Below the pieces are notes generated by a model, which had not been told where the DNA came from, made no database searches, and saw nothing but the letters and a program-made list of their open reading frames with translations. This document shows positions 1-7,402 of a stretch of 64,000 bases of DNA, piece after piece. The stretch covers positions 248,001-312,000 of the forward strand of contig NZ_RAPY01000002.1 in NCBI RefSeq assembly GCF_003610355.1, in the 5' to 3' direction. Positions within the stretch are counted from its first letter, which is position 1, and each line of letters begins with the position of its first letter. This DNA is from Sphingobacterium detergens. GTDB lineage: Bacteria > Bacteroidota > Bacteroidia > Sphingobacteriales > Sphingobacteriaceae. Made by a program: the position numbers and the translations under genes.

Positions 1-83
1 GTCTAGTTATGACTTATTAGTATTTGTAGTTTTATTGATAAATAAAAGTTATTCAATTTTGTGCCAGATCAAAACACAAAATC

Positions 84-1058
84 ATGTACAAAAAAGTGAC
101 TCCCACCATGCGATACAAGCATATACTCAACAAAAAGATTACTATCCGGGAAATCATCTTTATCCTCTTGCTTATCTTATGTCTGACACCAGTCGTATCA
201 GCTCCTCTGGCGCTACTGCTGGGGATTATTGTTGCCCAGTGGATCGGACATCCCTTTTTGGCCGTTAATCACAAAGCCACGCAAATCCTTTTACAACTTT
301 CTGTTGTTGGTTTGGGTTTCGGTATGCAGATTGACTCCGCTATTCAGACAGGCAAAGACGGATTTTTACTGACTGTTATCTCTATTATCGGGACATTGTC
401 CCTGGGCTATGTATTGGGTAAATTATTAAAACTGGAAAAGCTAACTGCCTATCTCATCACCGTAGGAACGGCAATCTGTGGCGGAAGTGCTATTGCTGCG
501 GTTTCGCCCACTGTGAAAGCCAATGAAAAGCAGATCAGTGTCGCTTTGGGAACTATCTTTGTCTTGAATGCACTTGCTTTGTTTGTATTCCCGGTCATCG
601 GTCGTGCCCTAGATCTATCCCAGACACAATTTGGACTTTGGTGTGCGGTTGCAATACAGGATACGAGTTCGGTGGTCGGTGCGGCAAGTAAGTATGGAAC
701 AGAAGCTCTTCAGGTGGCAACGACGGTTAAATTGACGCGGGCACTATGGATTATTCCGATTTCTTTGCTGAGTGCGCTTGCTTTTAATACCAAAGGGACG
801 CGGATTAAAATTCCTTATTTTATCGGATTATTTGTATTGGCTATTATCTTGAATAGTTATATTCCATTTTTTCAAGAGATAGGAACTTATGTGGTTCATA
901 TTTCCAAAGTCGGATTAACATTGACGCTCTTTTTAATCGGAGCCAGCCTGTCAAGAGATGTGTTACTGTCTGTAGGTTATAAAGCGATCCTACAGGGGCT
1001 TGTATTGTGGTTGTGCCTTGCCATCCCTGTGTTAATTTATATTTATTTCTGTCTATAG
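84..1058 (+). CDS. YeiH/UPF0324 family inner-membrane transporter (putative sulfate exporter family)
   Basis: A 324-residue polytopic membrane protein made almost entirely of hydrophobic helices (about ten), the usual size for the YeiH/UPF0324 family. The family hallmark GTAICGGSAIAAVSP is present at about residues 132-146 and is followed by the conserved VQDTSSVVGAA-like block (here IQDTSSVVGAASKYG). The family is named in databases as putative sulfate exporter, but substrate evidence is thin, so the substrate is left open. The ATG at 84 gives a basic N-terminus; a second in-frame ATG at 108 (MRYKHIL) is an equally good start. It converges on the acetyltransferase gene at 1107. Family assignment is sure; function is not. 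Confidence 0.85.
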   Translation: MYKKVTPTMRYKHILNKKITIREIIFILLLILCLTPVVSAPLALLLGIIVAQWIGHPFLAVNHKATQILLQLSVVGLGFGMQIDSAIQTGKDGFLLTVISIIGTLSLGYVLGKLLKLEKLTAYLITVGTAICGGSAIAAVSPTVKANEKQISVALGTIFVLNALALFVFPVIGRALDLSQTQFGLWCAVAIQDTSSVVGAASKYGTEALQVATTVKLTRALWIIPISLLSALAFNTKGTRIKIPYFIGLFVLAIILNSYIPFFQEIGTYVVHISKVGLTLTLFLIGASLSRDVLLSVGYKAILQGLVLWLCLAIPVLIYIYFCL

Positions 1059-1106
1059 AAAAGGGCAGTATCAAATAGCAATCGGAACCTACTGTTGCTA
1101 GGGGAG

Positions 1107-1568
1107 TTAGGGTTGATATTTCAATAAAATCATATCTCTTAACAATTGACCGTTTTCATAGATAGGTTGTTCGTAATTCTCTATAAAGAAATTCGCACGG
1201 ACACCATATTGAACAAAGCCATTACGTTCATAAAATCGGATCTGATCGAAACCACAATCGGCAGTGCCAACAATCAGGTTGGGGTATTGTGTACAATAAG
1301 TCTCCTGGATGTATTGTACTATTTTGCTCCCAAGTCCTTTGTTCTGATGTGAAGCAGCGACAGCAATATTTTTGATCTCCAGCGTCTCACTATCGATGGG
1401 GTATAAGCAAAATACTGCAATTGGCTGTTGCAGTTCCTGAACAACAAAGACGGAGGAATCAAAAAGGTACTTATTGATTGCGGTGACAGTCTCGTCGGCT
1501 AGAAGCAACAAATCATAAGGATGGTCCTTATGATTTGTGATCTGTTTTATTTCGAATTCAGCTAACAT
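1107..1568 (-). CDS. GNAT family N-acetyltransferase
   Basis: A 153-residue single-domain protein of normal GNAT size. The acetyl-CoA binding motif A is visible at about residues 67-90: strand IKNIAVAAS followed by HQNKGLGSKIVQYIQ, which matches the Q/RxxGxG/A pyrophosphate loop. A later IRFYERNGFVQYG block (about 112-124) is the usual motif B region of the family. The acceptor substrate (small molecule or protein N-terminus) cannot be read from the sequence. It lies 48 bases from the next minus-strand gene, a MaoC-like protein, so the two could be co-transcribed, with no obvious pathway link. Confidence 0.85.
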   Translation of the reverse strand: MLAEFEIKQITNHKDHPYDLLLLADETVTAINKYLFDSSVFVVQELQQPIAVFCLYPIDSETLEIKNIAVAASHQNKGLGSKIVQYIQETYCTQYPNLIVGTADCGFDQIRFYERNGFVQYGVRANFFIENYEQPIYENGQLLRDMILLKYQP

Positions 1569-1616
1569 GTAAATAGCCTATCTGAAGTTTTTAAAATGAA
1601 TCCTATTCGGATTGAT

Positions 1617-2075
1617 TTAATTGAAGTGGTATAAAAAGATAACATCCCCAACATAAGCAGGTTTGGCACTATCCTTAATTTTTAAAGTTGCTTCAATGGT
1701 TACTTTGATCACTCCCCTAAGATTGACAACCGATTTAACATGTGTATGTAATTGTACTTCGTTATCGACCAGGACCGGTTGTGCAAAACGTAGGTTTTCG
1801 ATGCCATAATTGATCTCCATTTTGACATTCCTTACTTCTGCAATCTGTTTCCACAAATAAGGAATTAAGGATAGGGTCAGATAACCATGTGCAATGGTCG
1901 ATTTAAATGGACTCTCTGTTTTTGCTTTTTCGCTATCGAGGTGGATCCATTGGTGGTCTAAGGTTGCATCGGCAAACAGGTTAATCTGTTTTTGATCGAT
2001 TGTATGCCATTGAGATTCGCCTAATGACTTTCCTTCAAAGGCTTTGTACTCTTCATAATTGTTAATTATTGTCAT
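1617..2075 (-). CDS. MaoC family (R)-specific enoyl-CoA hydratase-like dehydratase
   Basis: A 152-residue hot-dog fold protein of the MaoC/NodN type. The hydratase signature is clear at about residues 33-70: FADATLDHQWIHLD supplies the catalytic Asp and His, and FKSTIAHGYLTLSLIP supplies the second conserved HG(Y/F)L segment. Family members hydrate trans-2-enoyl-CoA or act on related acyl-CoA esters; the chain length and pathway are not visible here. No polyhydroxyalkanoate or beta-oxidation genes flank it. It lies upstream of the GNAT gene on the same strand, separated by 48 bases. Confidence 0.85.
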   Translation of the reverse strand: MTIINNYEEYKAFEGKSLGESQWHTIDQKQINLFADATLDHQWIHLDSEKAKTESPFKSTIAHGYLTLSLIPYLWKQIAEVRNVKMEINYGIENLRFAQPVLVDNEVQLHTHVKSVVNLRGVIKVTIEATLKIKDSAKPAYVGDVIFLYHFN

Positions 2076-2260
2076 ATGTTATGTCTTTATCGCTTTTCGT
2101 TGGAATTTGCTCCGTAGGTTACATACAGGAATATCAAATTTTGGCTAAAGATAACCATTGTCGTTAGCAATCCAAGTATGTCTGTTATTATATGTCTACT
2201 AGTTGAACTAATTATCATCAGCTGAATATGCTGCAATTACCGCATTTAAAGCGTTTGTCA

Positions 2261-2686
2261 CTATGATGGGCTACCATATGTTTTTTCTACATAGGCTTTG
2301 AAGTTGTCCAAAATGGCTTGCCATCCTTGCCGTTGCATCTCAACAGGGTTTTCGAATTCAGCATCAAAAATAACGGTAATCTCGGTCGTGGATTTTTTCG
2401 AGTTGAAATTTATGGTAACCTTACGGCCATCGGGCATCGTATAGGCTATTTTTTTGAACGGTTCGAGTGCCGTATAGGTTCCTATAAAGTCAAAACCCAT
2501 GGAGCCATCTTTTGCCTCCATACGATTCTTGAATTTTCCTCCGATGCGTAAATCGTTGATTGCACCTGTACAGTGCCAATCATCGGAAGCTTGATTCCAT
2601 TGCATAATATCTTCTGCTGAGGTATAGGCGTTCCAGATGATCTCCACACGCACATCAATATGCGCTTGTATTTTTATCTGCTCCAT
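2261..2686 (-). CDS. SRPBCC domain protein (AHSA1-like)
   Basis: A 141-residue protein with the START/Bet v1-like layout of the AHSA1-type SRPBCC family: an N-terminal IDVRVEIIWNAYTSAEDIMQW segment (strand, then the W-x-A-xTs helix), the central GGKFKNRM strand, and a long C-terminal helix GWQAILDNFKAYVEKT. Members are soluble, bind small hydrophobic ligands or act in stress responses; the ligand is unknown. It stands alone on the minus strand between the MaoC gene (185 bases away) and the divergent hydrolase gene. Confidence 0.85.
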   Translation of the reverse strand: MEQIKIQAHIDVRVEIIWNAYTSAEDIMQWNQASDDWHCTGAINDLRIGGKFKNRMEAKDGSMGFDFIGTYTALEPFKKIAYTMPDGRKVTINFNSKKSTTEITVIFDAEFENPVEMQRQGWQAILDNFKAYVEKTYGSPS

Positions 2687-2726
2687 ATTATGTTACTGAT
2701 TTTTTCTAAAGTATTTACAATTTCCC

Positions 2727-2756
2727 TATTAATAACAGTTTCTTTATTAATAACAG
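2727..2756. repeat. 12-bp direct repeat upstream of hydrolase
   Basis: TATTAATAACAG occurs at 2727-2738 and again at 2745-2756, an 18-bp period, in the 249-bp divergent intergenic region 2687-2935. Nothing else in that region was recognised. It may be an operator or chance in AT-rich DNA. Confidence 0.35.
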
Positions 2757-2935
2757 GAAAATTTACCTTTTGTTATGTCCCCTGTAAGATAATCATTAAT
2801 ATGCTTCTAAAAAAGATCATTAAGGATATTAGCTTGATGTGTTGTTCTTGGGAATAGACAATTTTGCGTTAAAAGGGAGGGGATCCGTTGGCTTTTTGTT
2901 AACTTTATGAATGTGAATCCTTAAACCCATTTATT

Positions 2936-3742
2936 ATGTCTCCAAAATTCCTTATTGTATTCTTTTTATTGATTACTTCGAACAGGATCTTCGCACAGAA
3001 ATATCGTACCCTAGCAGATATCAGTTATTGTAAAAATACCGATACCGACGCGTATAAAAAGGAACGATGTAAGCTGGATCTTTATATTCCTACTGACCGA
3101 AAAGATTTTTCCACGATCGTCTGGTTTCATGGTGGCGGACTGGAAGGGGGAAATAAATTTATTCCATTGGAGCTTAAAGAGAAGGGTGTGGCTGTGGTCG
3201 CTGTCAATTACAGGTTGAGCCCTAAGGAGAAAGCGCCAGGTTATATTGAAGATGCTGCAGCGGCTGTTGCCTGGGCGTTCGCCCATATTGCTTCCTATGG
3301 TGGTGATCCGGCAAAGATTTATGTGTCAGGACACTCTGCTGGAGGATACCTAGCGTTAATGGTGGGACTGGATAGCAGCTATCTACACAAATACGGAGTC
3401 GATGCGAATCGGATAAAAGGCCTCGCGCCGATCAGTGGTCAGACCAATACGCATTACACCATAAAAAAGGGACGTGGACAGTCAATGGTCATCCCGCAGA
3501 TAGATCGCTATGCGCCTATAACCTTTGCCCGGAAGGATGCGCCACCTATTGTATTGATCACAGGTGATGCCCGATTGGAGCTGCCCGCACGATATGAAGA
3601 AAATGCGCATCTTGCAGCAATCTTAAAACAGATCGGCCATGCAAAAACGTCTTTATACCAATTGCAGGGATTTGATCATGGCACTGTCTATGCACCGGGT
3701 TGCTTGCTGCTACTGAATTGGATCAAGGAGCTGGAAAAATGA
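2936..3742 (+). CDS. Secreted alpha/beta hydrolase (esterase/lipase-like)
   Basis: A 268-residue protein with an N-terminal signal peptide (MSPKFLIVFFLLITSNRIFA, cleavage before QK). The hormone-sensitive-lipase-like fold is shown by the oxyanion-hole motif HGGG at residues 65-68, the nucleophile elbow GHSAGG with Ser134, and likely partners Asp211 (LITGDARLE) and His248 (GFDHGT), the normal order and spacing. The substrate is probably an ester or short acyl compound in the periplasm. The gene is alone on its strand and is followed by a hairpin-like terminator candidate. Confidence 0.88.
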   Translation: MSPKFLIVFFLLITSNRIFAQKYRTLADISYCKNTDTDAYKKERCKLDLYIPTDRKDFSTIVWFHGGGLEGGNKFIPLELKEKGVAVVAVNYRLSPKEKAPGYIEDAAAAVAWAFAHIASYGGDPAKIYVSGHSAGGYLALMVGLDSSYLHKYGVDANRIKGLAPISGQTNTHYTIKKGRGQSMVIPQIDRYAPITFARKDAPPIVLITGDARLELPARYEENAHLAAILKQIGHAKTSLYQLQGFDHGTVYAPGCLLLLNWIKELEK

Positions 3743-3793
3743 AACTAGGTGTCTTTTTTTCTGAAAGTGTCTGTTTTTCTATTGGTCAGAAAG

Positions 3794-3848
3794 AACCTTC
3801 AGTTGATTTTTAGGACTGTTGGTGCTTATAAGAGCATGAAGGTTTTTT
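3794..3848 (+). terminator. Candidate branched hairpin terminator
   Basis: AACCTTCA at 3794-3801 pairs with TGAAGGTT at 3837-3844 around an inner TGCT/AGCA stem (3823-3836) and runs into six T residues. The loop is long, so this is only a candidate for the hydrolase gene. The rest of the 323-bp gap to 4066 is AT-rich with no gene. Confidence 0.35.
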
Positions 3849-4050
3849 CTGGCTTTCTATTTGGCGTAAGATTTGAGTCTAAAGAATAGAGAAATAGCGC
3901 TGGGTCATGGACTGATTTTCCTGTCAGAAATATTATAAATAAAATAAAAAATATTACAACAGCTATTTCGGAAATAGTAACGATCTTTATCCCGTAATAG
4001 CTACATGCAGGGTTATTTCCTGTAAATAAGGTATTATAACGTAAATAAAA

Positions 4051-4058
4051 TAAATTTG
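4051..4058 (+). promoter_or_regulatory. Bacteroidota-type -7 box
   Basis: TAAATTTG fits the TAnnTTTG -7 consensus. No clear TTTG -33 element lies 17-23 bases upstream. If used, transcription would begin almost at the ATG at 4066, giving a very short or leaderless mRNA. Confidence 0.3.
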
Positions 4059-4065
4059 AATTCCT

Positions 4066-4524
4066 ATGTGGGCAAAAGTCAACATCTTGTTGGTCATCTG
4101 TATTTTGGGGCTATTTTTAGCACCAAGTCTGGGTTTTGCCTGCCATTCAGTCCCCGAAAAGCCGAAGCAGGAGAAGAAATCCTGTTGTGCAGAAAAAGGT
4201 CAGGATGTAAAGGATAGCGAGCAAGGTCAAGATCCAAAACATAATGACAAAGCGCAAGATGTAAAGGAGACTGACACGAAAGATTGCTGTAAAGATAAAA
4301 AACAGGATTCTGGAGCTTCAAATGATCACGGCGATGACTGTGGTAAACACTGTGCCGAAAAATCATGTCGTACTTCGATGCAATGTAATCCGATGATCTC
4401 TTTTTATGAAGTGGATCTTATTTTACCATCGGACACAGATCAGCTCAAATTGTATACCTTATACAAGCAACCGTTTTGCTCGGATGCTTATTTTTCGATC
4501 TGGCAGCCTCCCAAAATAGCCTAA
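4066..4524 (+). CDS. Cys-, Lys- and Asp-rich exported protein of unknown function
   Basis: A 152-residue protein starting with a hydrophobic signal segment (residues 1-26, ending in LGFAC). The middle, about residues 28-115, is low-complexity, highly charged and Cys-rich, with KKSCCAEK, KDCCKDKK, DDCGKHCAEKSC and HNDK clusters and a repeated QDVKD/E element. The C-terminal 40 residues look folded (SFYEVDLILPSD). The density of Cys and His and the position just upstream of a metal-handling operon suggest a metal-binding role, which is inference. No named family was recognised. A 400-bp gap separates it from the operon, so it probably has its own promoter. Confidence 0.7.
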   Translation: MWAKVNILLVICILGLFLAPSLGFACHSVPEKPKQEKKSCCAEKGQDVKDSEQGQDPKHNDKAQDVKETDTKDCCKDKKQDSGASNDHGDDCGKHCAEKSCRTSMQCNPMISFYEVDLILPSDTDQLKLYTLYKQPFCSDAYFSIWQPPKIA

Positions 4525-4533
4525 TTATCGATG

Positions 4534-4555
4534 GTAGCCCATGCTACGTCTTTTT
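4534..4555 (+). terminator. Weak hairpin terminator
   Basis: GTAGC (4534-4538), loop CCAT, GCTAC (4543-4547), then GTCTTTTT. It begins 9 bases after the stop at 4524. The stem is only 5 bp, so support is modest. Confidence 0.35.
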
Positions 4556-4840
4556 GGATCGCCATCGGCGTTCAAAACCCCTCTTAATATATAAGATGAA
4601 AATACCCATTAGGTGATATGATCTAGTGATGGTCTACGGCTTTTAGCGATGGATAACTGGCTATTAAGGAAGTTTTCGTTATTATTTATTTAAAATTTAT
4701 TCGTCATCAGGTACTCTTATTTGAAAAGCATAAATACGAATCAAATTTTAGGGGTATATCCTATACTATTAAAATATAAACTGAGTGTAATGCGTTCATT
4801 GATACCAATGAAAACAAACACCATCAATAAAAATTTACAG

Positions 4841-4909
4841 ATGAAATATCCATGTTGGAAAAATACAAACACTTATGAAAATAGACGGGATATTCCATAT
4901 GGCCATTAA
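4841..4909 (+). CDS. Possible 22-residue small protein or leader peptide
   Basis: ATG at 4841 opens a 22-codon frame ending with TAA at 4907-4909, just before the DUF3347 gene. The 14 bases ATTTACAGATGAAA around its start (4833-4846) recur exactly around the start of the next gene (4917-4930), so both would share the same initiation context. The peptide starts MKYPCWKN and matches nothing recognised. It could instead be a duplicated initiation region. The remainder of the 4525-4924 gap is AT-rich with no other gene seen. Confidence 0.25.
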   Translation: MKYPCWKNTNTYENRRDIPYGH

Positions 4910-4924
4910 AAAAAATATTTACAG

Positions 4925-5818
4925 ATGAAAACCATTTCAATAATTGGCTTAGTAACCCTAGTATTACTGACCAATAACACGATACAGGCGCAGATCAAAA
5001 ATGCGAAAACAGCAACGGTAAAAGTCTTCGGAAATACCTCGGCCGCAAAAACTGTCATCGAGCAGGAGGGCAAGGCCGGAAAGACCGCTCAAGTAGACTG
5101 GAACCAGGAAACTAAAATTGCGACGATCACCTATGATGCTTCAAAAACAAATGAAGATGAGGTTTTAAAACGTATTGCCTTGGCAGGATTTGACAGTGAG
5201 AAGTTTCTGGCACCGGACGACGCTTATGCCAAGTTGCCCAAAGCAGATCAATATACAAGAACATTAAAACCTGTATCAAAATCGCAGACTGCAACAACTA
5301 CAGAACCTAGTGGACAACATCAGTCGGGGCAAACAGATCATTCAGCTCACCAAAATGCTACAGCAGCAGCTGCGGTAACCGGAAAAGTAACACAATTGAC
5401 AAATGTGGTCGATCAATACTTTGCTTTAAAAGATGCGCTGGTCAAGACGGATGCCCAGACGGCAGCGACCAAGGCAGCGGCATTGCAGGAAGCGATCAAG
5501 GCTGTGGATATGAATAAGCTTGCATCCGCTGAACATACTGTCTGGATGAAGGTGATGAACAATTTGACTACTGATGCTACAACCATTGCGAAGAGCAAGG
5601 ATGTGACCAAACAACGTGTTGCATTTGCCTCACTTTCGACGAAGCTCTATGAACTGGCCAAAGTGAGTTCTTTCGGGAGTCCTATCTACTATCAACATTG
5701 TCCAATGTTTAACGAGGGGAAAGGTGCAAATTGGTTGAGTAAGGAAAAGGCCGTTAAAAATCCATTCTACGGATCGCAAATGATCACTTGTGGAAGTACA
5801 GTTGAAACGCTTAACTAA
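4925..5818 (+). CDS. Exported DUF3347 protein with degenerate HMA-like N-terminal domain
   Basis: 297 residues with a signal peptide (cleavage near QAQ, residue 23). Residues about 30-95 follow the heavy-metal-associated (HMA) fold pattern: TATVKVFGNTSAAKTVIEQEG, then ATITYDASKTNEDEVLKRIALAGFD. The expected GMxCxxC metal site is replaced by GNTSAAK, so both cysteines are missing. After a Ser/Thr/His-rich linker comes the DUF3347 domain (about 150-297), ending in YYQHCPMFNEGKGANWLS and MITCGSTVETL, a block shared with heavy-metal efflux-associated proteins. First gene of a tight operon (11 bases to the next). A periplasmic copper or related metal role is likely by context. Confidence 0.8.
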   Translation: MKTISIIGLVTLVLLTNNTIQAQIKNAKTATVKVFGNTSAAKTVIEQEGKAGKTAQVDWNQETKIATITYDASKTNEDEVLKRIALAGFDSEKFLAPDDAYAKLPKADQYTRTLKPVSKSQTATTTEPSGQHQSGQTDHSAHQNATAAAAVTGKVTQLTNVVDQYFALKDALVKTDAQTAATKAAALQEAIKAVDMNKLASAEHTVWMKVMNNLTTDATTIAKSKDVTKQRVAFASLSTKLYELAKVSSFGSPIYYQHCPMFNEGKGANWLSKEKAVKNPFYGSQMITCGSTVETLN

Positions 5819-5829
5819 TAGCTGACCCC

Positions 5830-6261
5830 ATGAAATATCTAGTTGCTATTATAGCAGTGTTTGTCCTCACATTGACGGCATGCACCAATCCGCAAAGCAA
5901 ATCGAAAGCAGCACTTACGAGTCAAGAAAAAGATACAACGATGCAGGTAACAGCTGCTGAAAAGCAGTACAAAAAAGGGGATCTCGTACCTACTGAAGAG
6001 GTATGTATGGTCAACGATGCTTTTATGGCCAAGAAACAACTGCTGGTCAAACATGAGGGCAGGGCTTATTATGGCTGCTGTGAAATGTGTAAGGAACGAA
6101 TCCCTAAAGAAGCCGCTGTTCGTGTTGCTATTGATCCCTTGTCCAAGAAAGAGGTTGATAAGGCCAATGCAGCTATTGCCATAACGGGCGATCAAGGGGA
6201 AGTTTCTTACTTTGAAAACGAAGAAAATTATCGGAAATACGTTGAAAATATAAACCAATAA
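5830..6261 (+). CDS. TRASH/YHS-like metal-binding lipoprotein
   Basis: 143 residues, a lipoprotein by its N-terminus (lipobox LTAC, Cys18). After a short linker, residues about 55-95 read EEVCMVNDAFMAKKQLLVKHEG followed by YYGCCEMCKERI; the spaced C...CCEMC cysteines are those of TRASH/YHS-like metal-binding domains, which sense or carry copper and other soft metals. The tail SYFENEENYRKYVE is also typical of this group. It sits 11 bases after the first DUF3347 gene and 11 bases before the second, consistent with one transcript. The exact metal is inferred from the multicopper oxidase downstream. Confidence 0.75.
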   Translation: MKYLVAIIAVFVLTLTACTNPQSKSKAALTSQEKDTTMQVTAAEKQYKKGDLVPTEEVCMVNDAFMAKKQLLVKHEGRAYYGCCEMCKERIPKEAAVRVAIDPLSKKEVDKANAAIAITGDQGEVSYFENEENYRKYVENINQ

Positions 6262-6272
6262 ATAGGCTTAAA

Positions 6273-6929
6273 ATGAAAAGAATAATACTGATTGTAGTTG
6301 CAGCAATGACACTTGCTGCCTGCAACAACTCAAAACCGAATCATACGAATGCCGCACATACGGCGAAGGAAGATGAGGAGACAAGCGCTGCTACGGATAA
6401 AACGAAAGCAGATACAGCTGGAGTAGCCGATACAACAGCAAAAACGGTGGTTACCGAAACTGCTGCTAAGACAAAGACGGATGCTGCAGTCGCAAAGGAT
6501 AGATCTTTTGAGGAGGTGTACAGTGCTTACTTTGAATTAAAAGATGCGCTGGCAAGAGATAATGGGCAGACCGCACAGCAGGCTGCCAAGAAGATGCAGG
6601 CTGTGGTTGCAAAAATTGATGCCACCAAGCTGGAGACCGCTACCGCTGCTGCTTGGAAACAGTATCAACGGAAATTGGCCTTTGATACAGAACATATCGC
6701 CGGGATTGATGAAAATGGACATCAACGTGAGCACTTTGTGACGCTATCCAAAAATATGTACGCATTGTTAAAAGTGGTGAAACCGGAAGCTCCAGTCTAC
6801 TACCAACATTGTCCAATGTATAATGAGGGTAAAGGCGCGCATTGGTTGAGCAAACAAAAGGCAATTGACAATCCTTATTTGGGCAAATCAATGCCGACCT
6901 GTGGATCTACTGTAGAAACAATTCAATAG
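6273..6929 (+). CDS. DUF3347 lipoprotein (second copy)
   Basis: 218 residues with a lipoprotein signal (lipobox LAAC, Cys17), then a low-complexity Ala/Thr/Lys linker to about residue 80 and a DUF3347 domain. Its C-terminus (YYQHCPMYNEGKGAHWLS, later MPTCGSTVETIQ) is nearly the same as that of the gene at 4925, so the two are paralogues in one operon. This copy has no HMA-like domain. The conserved HCPM and TCGS cysteines are a plausible metal site. The spacing to the next gene is only 4 bases. Confidence 0.8.
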   Translation: MKRIILIVVAAMTLAACNNSKPNHTNAAHTAKEDEETSAATDKTKADTAGVADTTAKTVVTETAAKTKTDAAVAKDRSFEEVYSAYFELKDALARDNGQTAQQAAKKMQAVVAKIDATKLETATAAAWKQYQRKLAFDTEHIAGIDENGHQREHFVTLSKNMYALLKVVKPEAPVYYQHCPMYNEGKGAHWLSKQKAIDNPYLGKSMPTCGSTVETIQ

Positions 6930-6933
6930 CGTG

Positions 6934-7398
6934 ATGGAGAAATTGTTTGAAGGGTTTCCCAGCTTGCACCCCTTGGTGGTTCATTTCCCTATAGTGCTGC
7001 TGCTTTTAGCTTTGCTCAGTCAGGTGGTGGCTGTAAGCTATAGTCGATATCGGCGGGAGTTAAATATAGTGACTTTTGTCCTATTGCTTTTGGGAACAAT
7101 AGGGGCTTTTGCAGCAATCCAGACAGCATCCCATATTTCGGGAGATGCCGATGAAGAAGCCTTTGCCGTGTTTGATACCCACCAACGTTATGCCTGGATC
7201 AGCTTCTGGTTGGCGGGGATAAGCACAGTGGTACGCTTCGTGGCATTGCGATGGCGTAAAGTCATCTGGACAAACTATTTGATCGTGATTTTGTTGATAA
7301 GTTTGTCTGTGACACTATTTATCACGGGACACCATGGCGCACGGCTGGTCTATCAGTATGGTGTGGGACCTAAAAGTAATGGAGTTTTAATTAAGTAA
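6934..7398 (+). CDS. DUF2231 inner-membrane protein
   Basis: 154 residues with four predicted membrane segments. It opens with the DUF2231 signature LHPLVVHFPIVLLLLALL (about residues 11-28) and ends with a TGHHGARLVYQYGVGP block, conserved in members of this family found beside cytochrome and metal-resistance genes; the paired His residues may bind heme or metal. GTG at 6931 also opens the frame, but ATG at 6934 is preferred. It is 4 bases after the DUF3347 lipoprotein gene and 4 bases before the multicopper oxidase gene. The function in the island is unknown. Confidence 0.8.
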   Translation: MEKLFEGFPSLHPLVVHFPIVLLLLALLSQVVAVSYSRYRRELNIVTFVLLLLGTIGAFAAIQTASHISGDADEEAFAVFDTHQRYAWISFWLAGISTVVRFVALRWRKVIWTNYLIVILLISLSVTLFITGHHGARLVYQYGVGPKSNGVLIK

Positions 7399-7402
7399 TC
7401 GC

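Noticed and set aside
1076..1100. Hairpin between the YeiH-type gene and the GNAT gene
   Set aside because: The stem TAGCAA/TTGCTA is only 6 bp with a 13-base loop and no T run; too weak to call a terminator.
4721..4909. A 62-codon frame starting at 4721
   Set aside because: The first 40 codons are in AT-rich sequence with no conserved features and a non-ATG start; only the last 22 codons, from 4841, have a plausible start context.
5839..6258. A 139-codon minus-strand frame opposite the TRASH/YHS-like lipoprotein
   Set aside because: It covers almost exactly the same bases as a gene with a clear lipobox and metal motif, and its own translation has no domain or signal.
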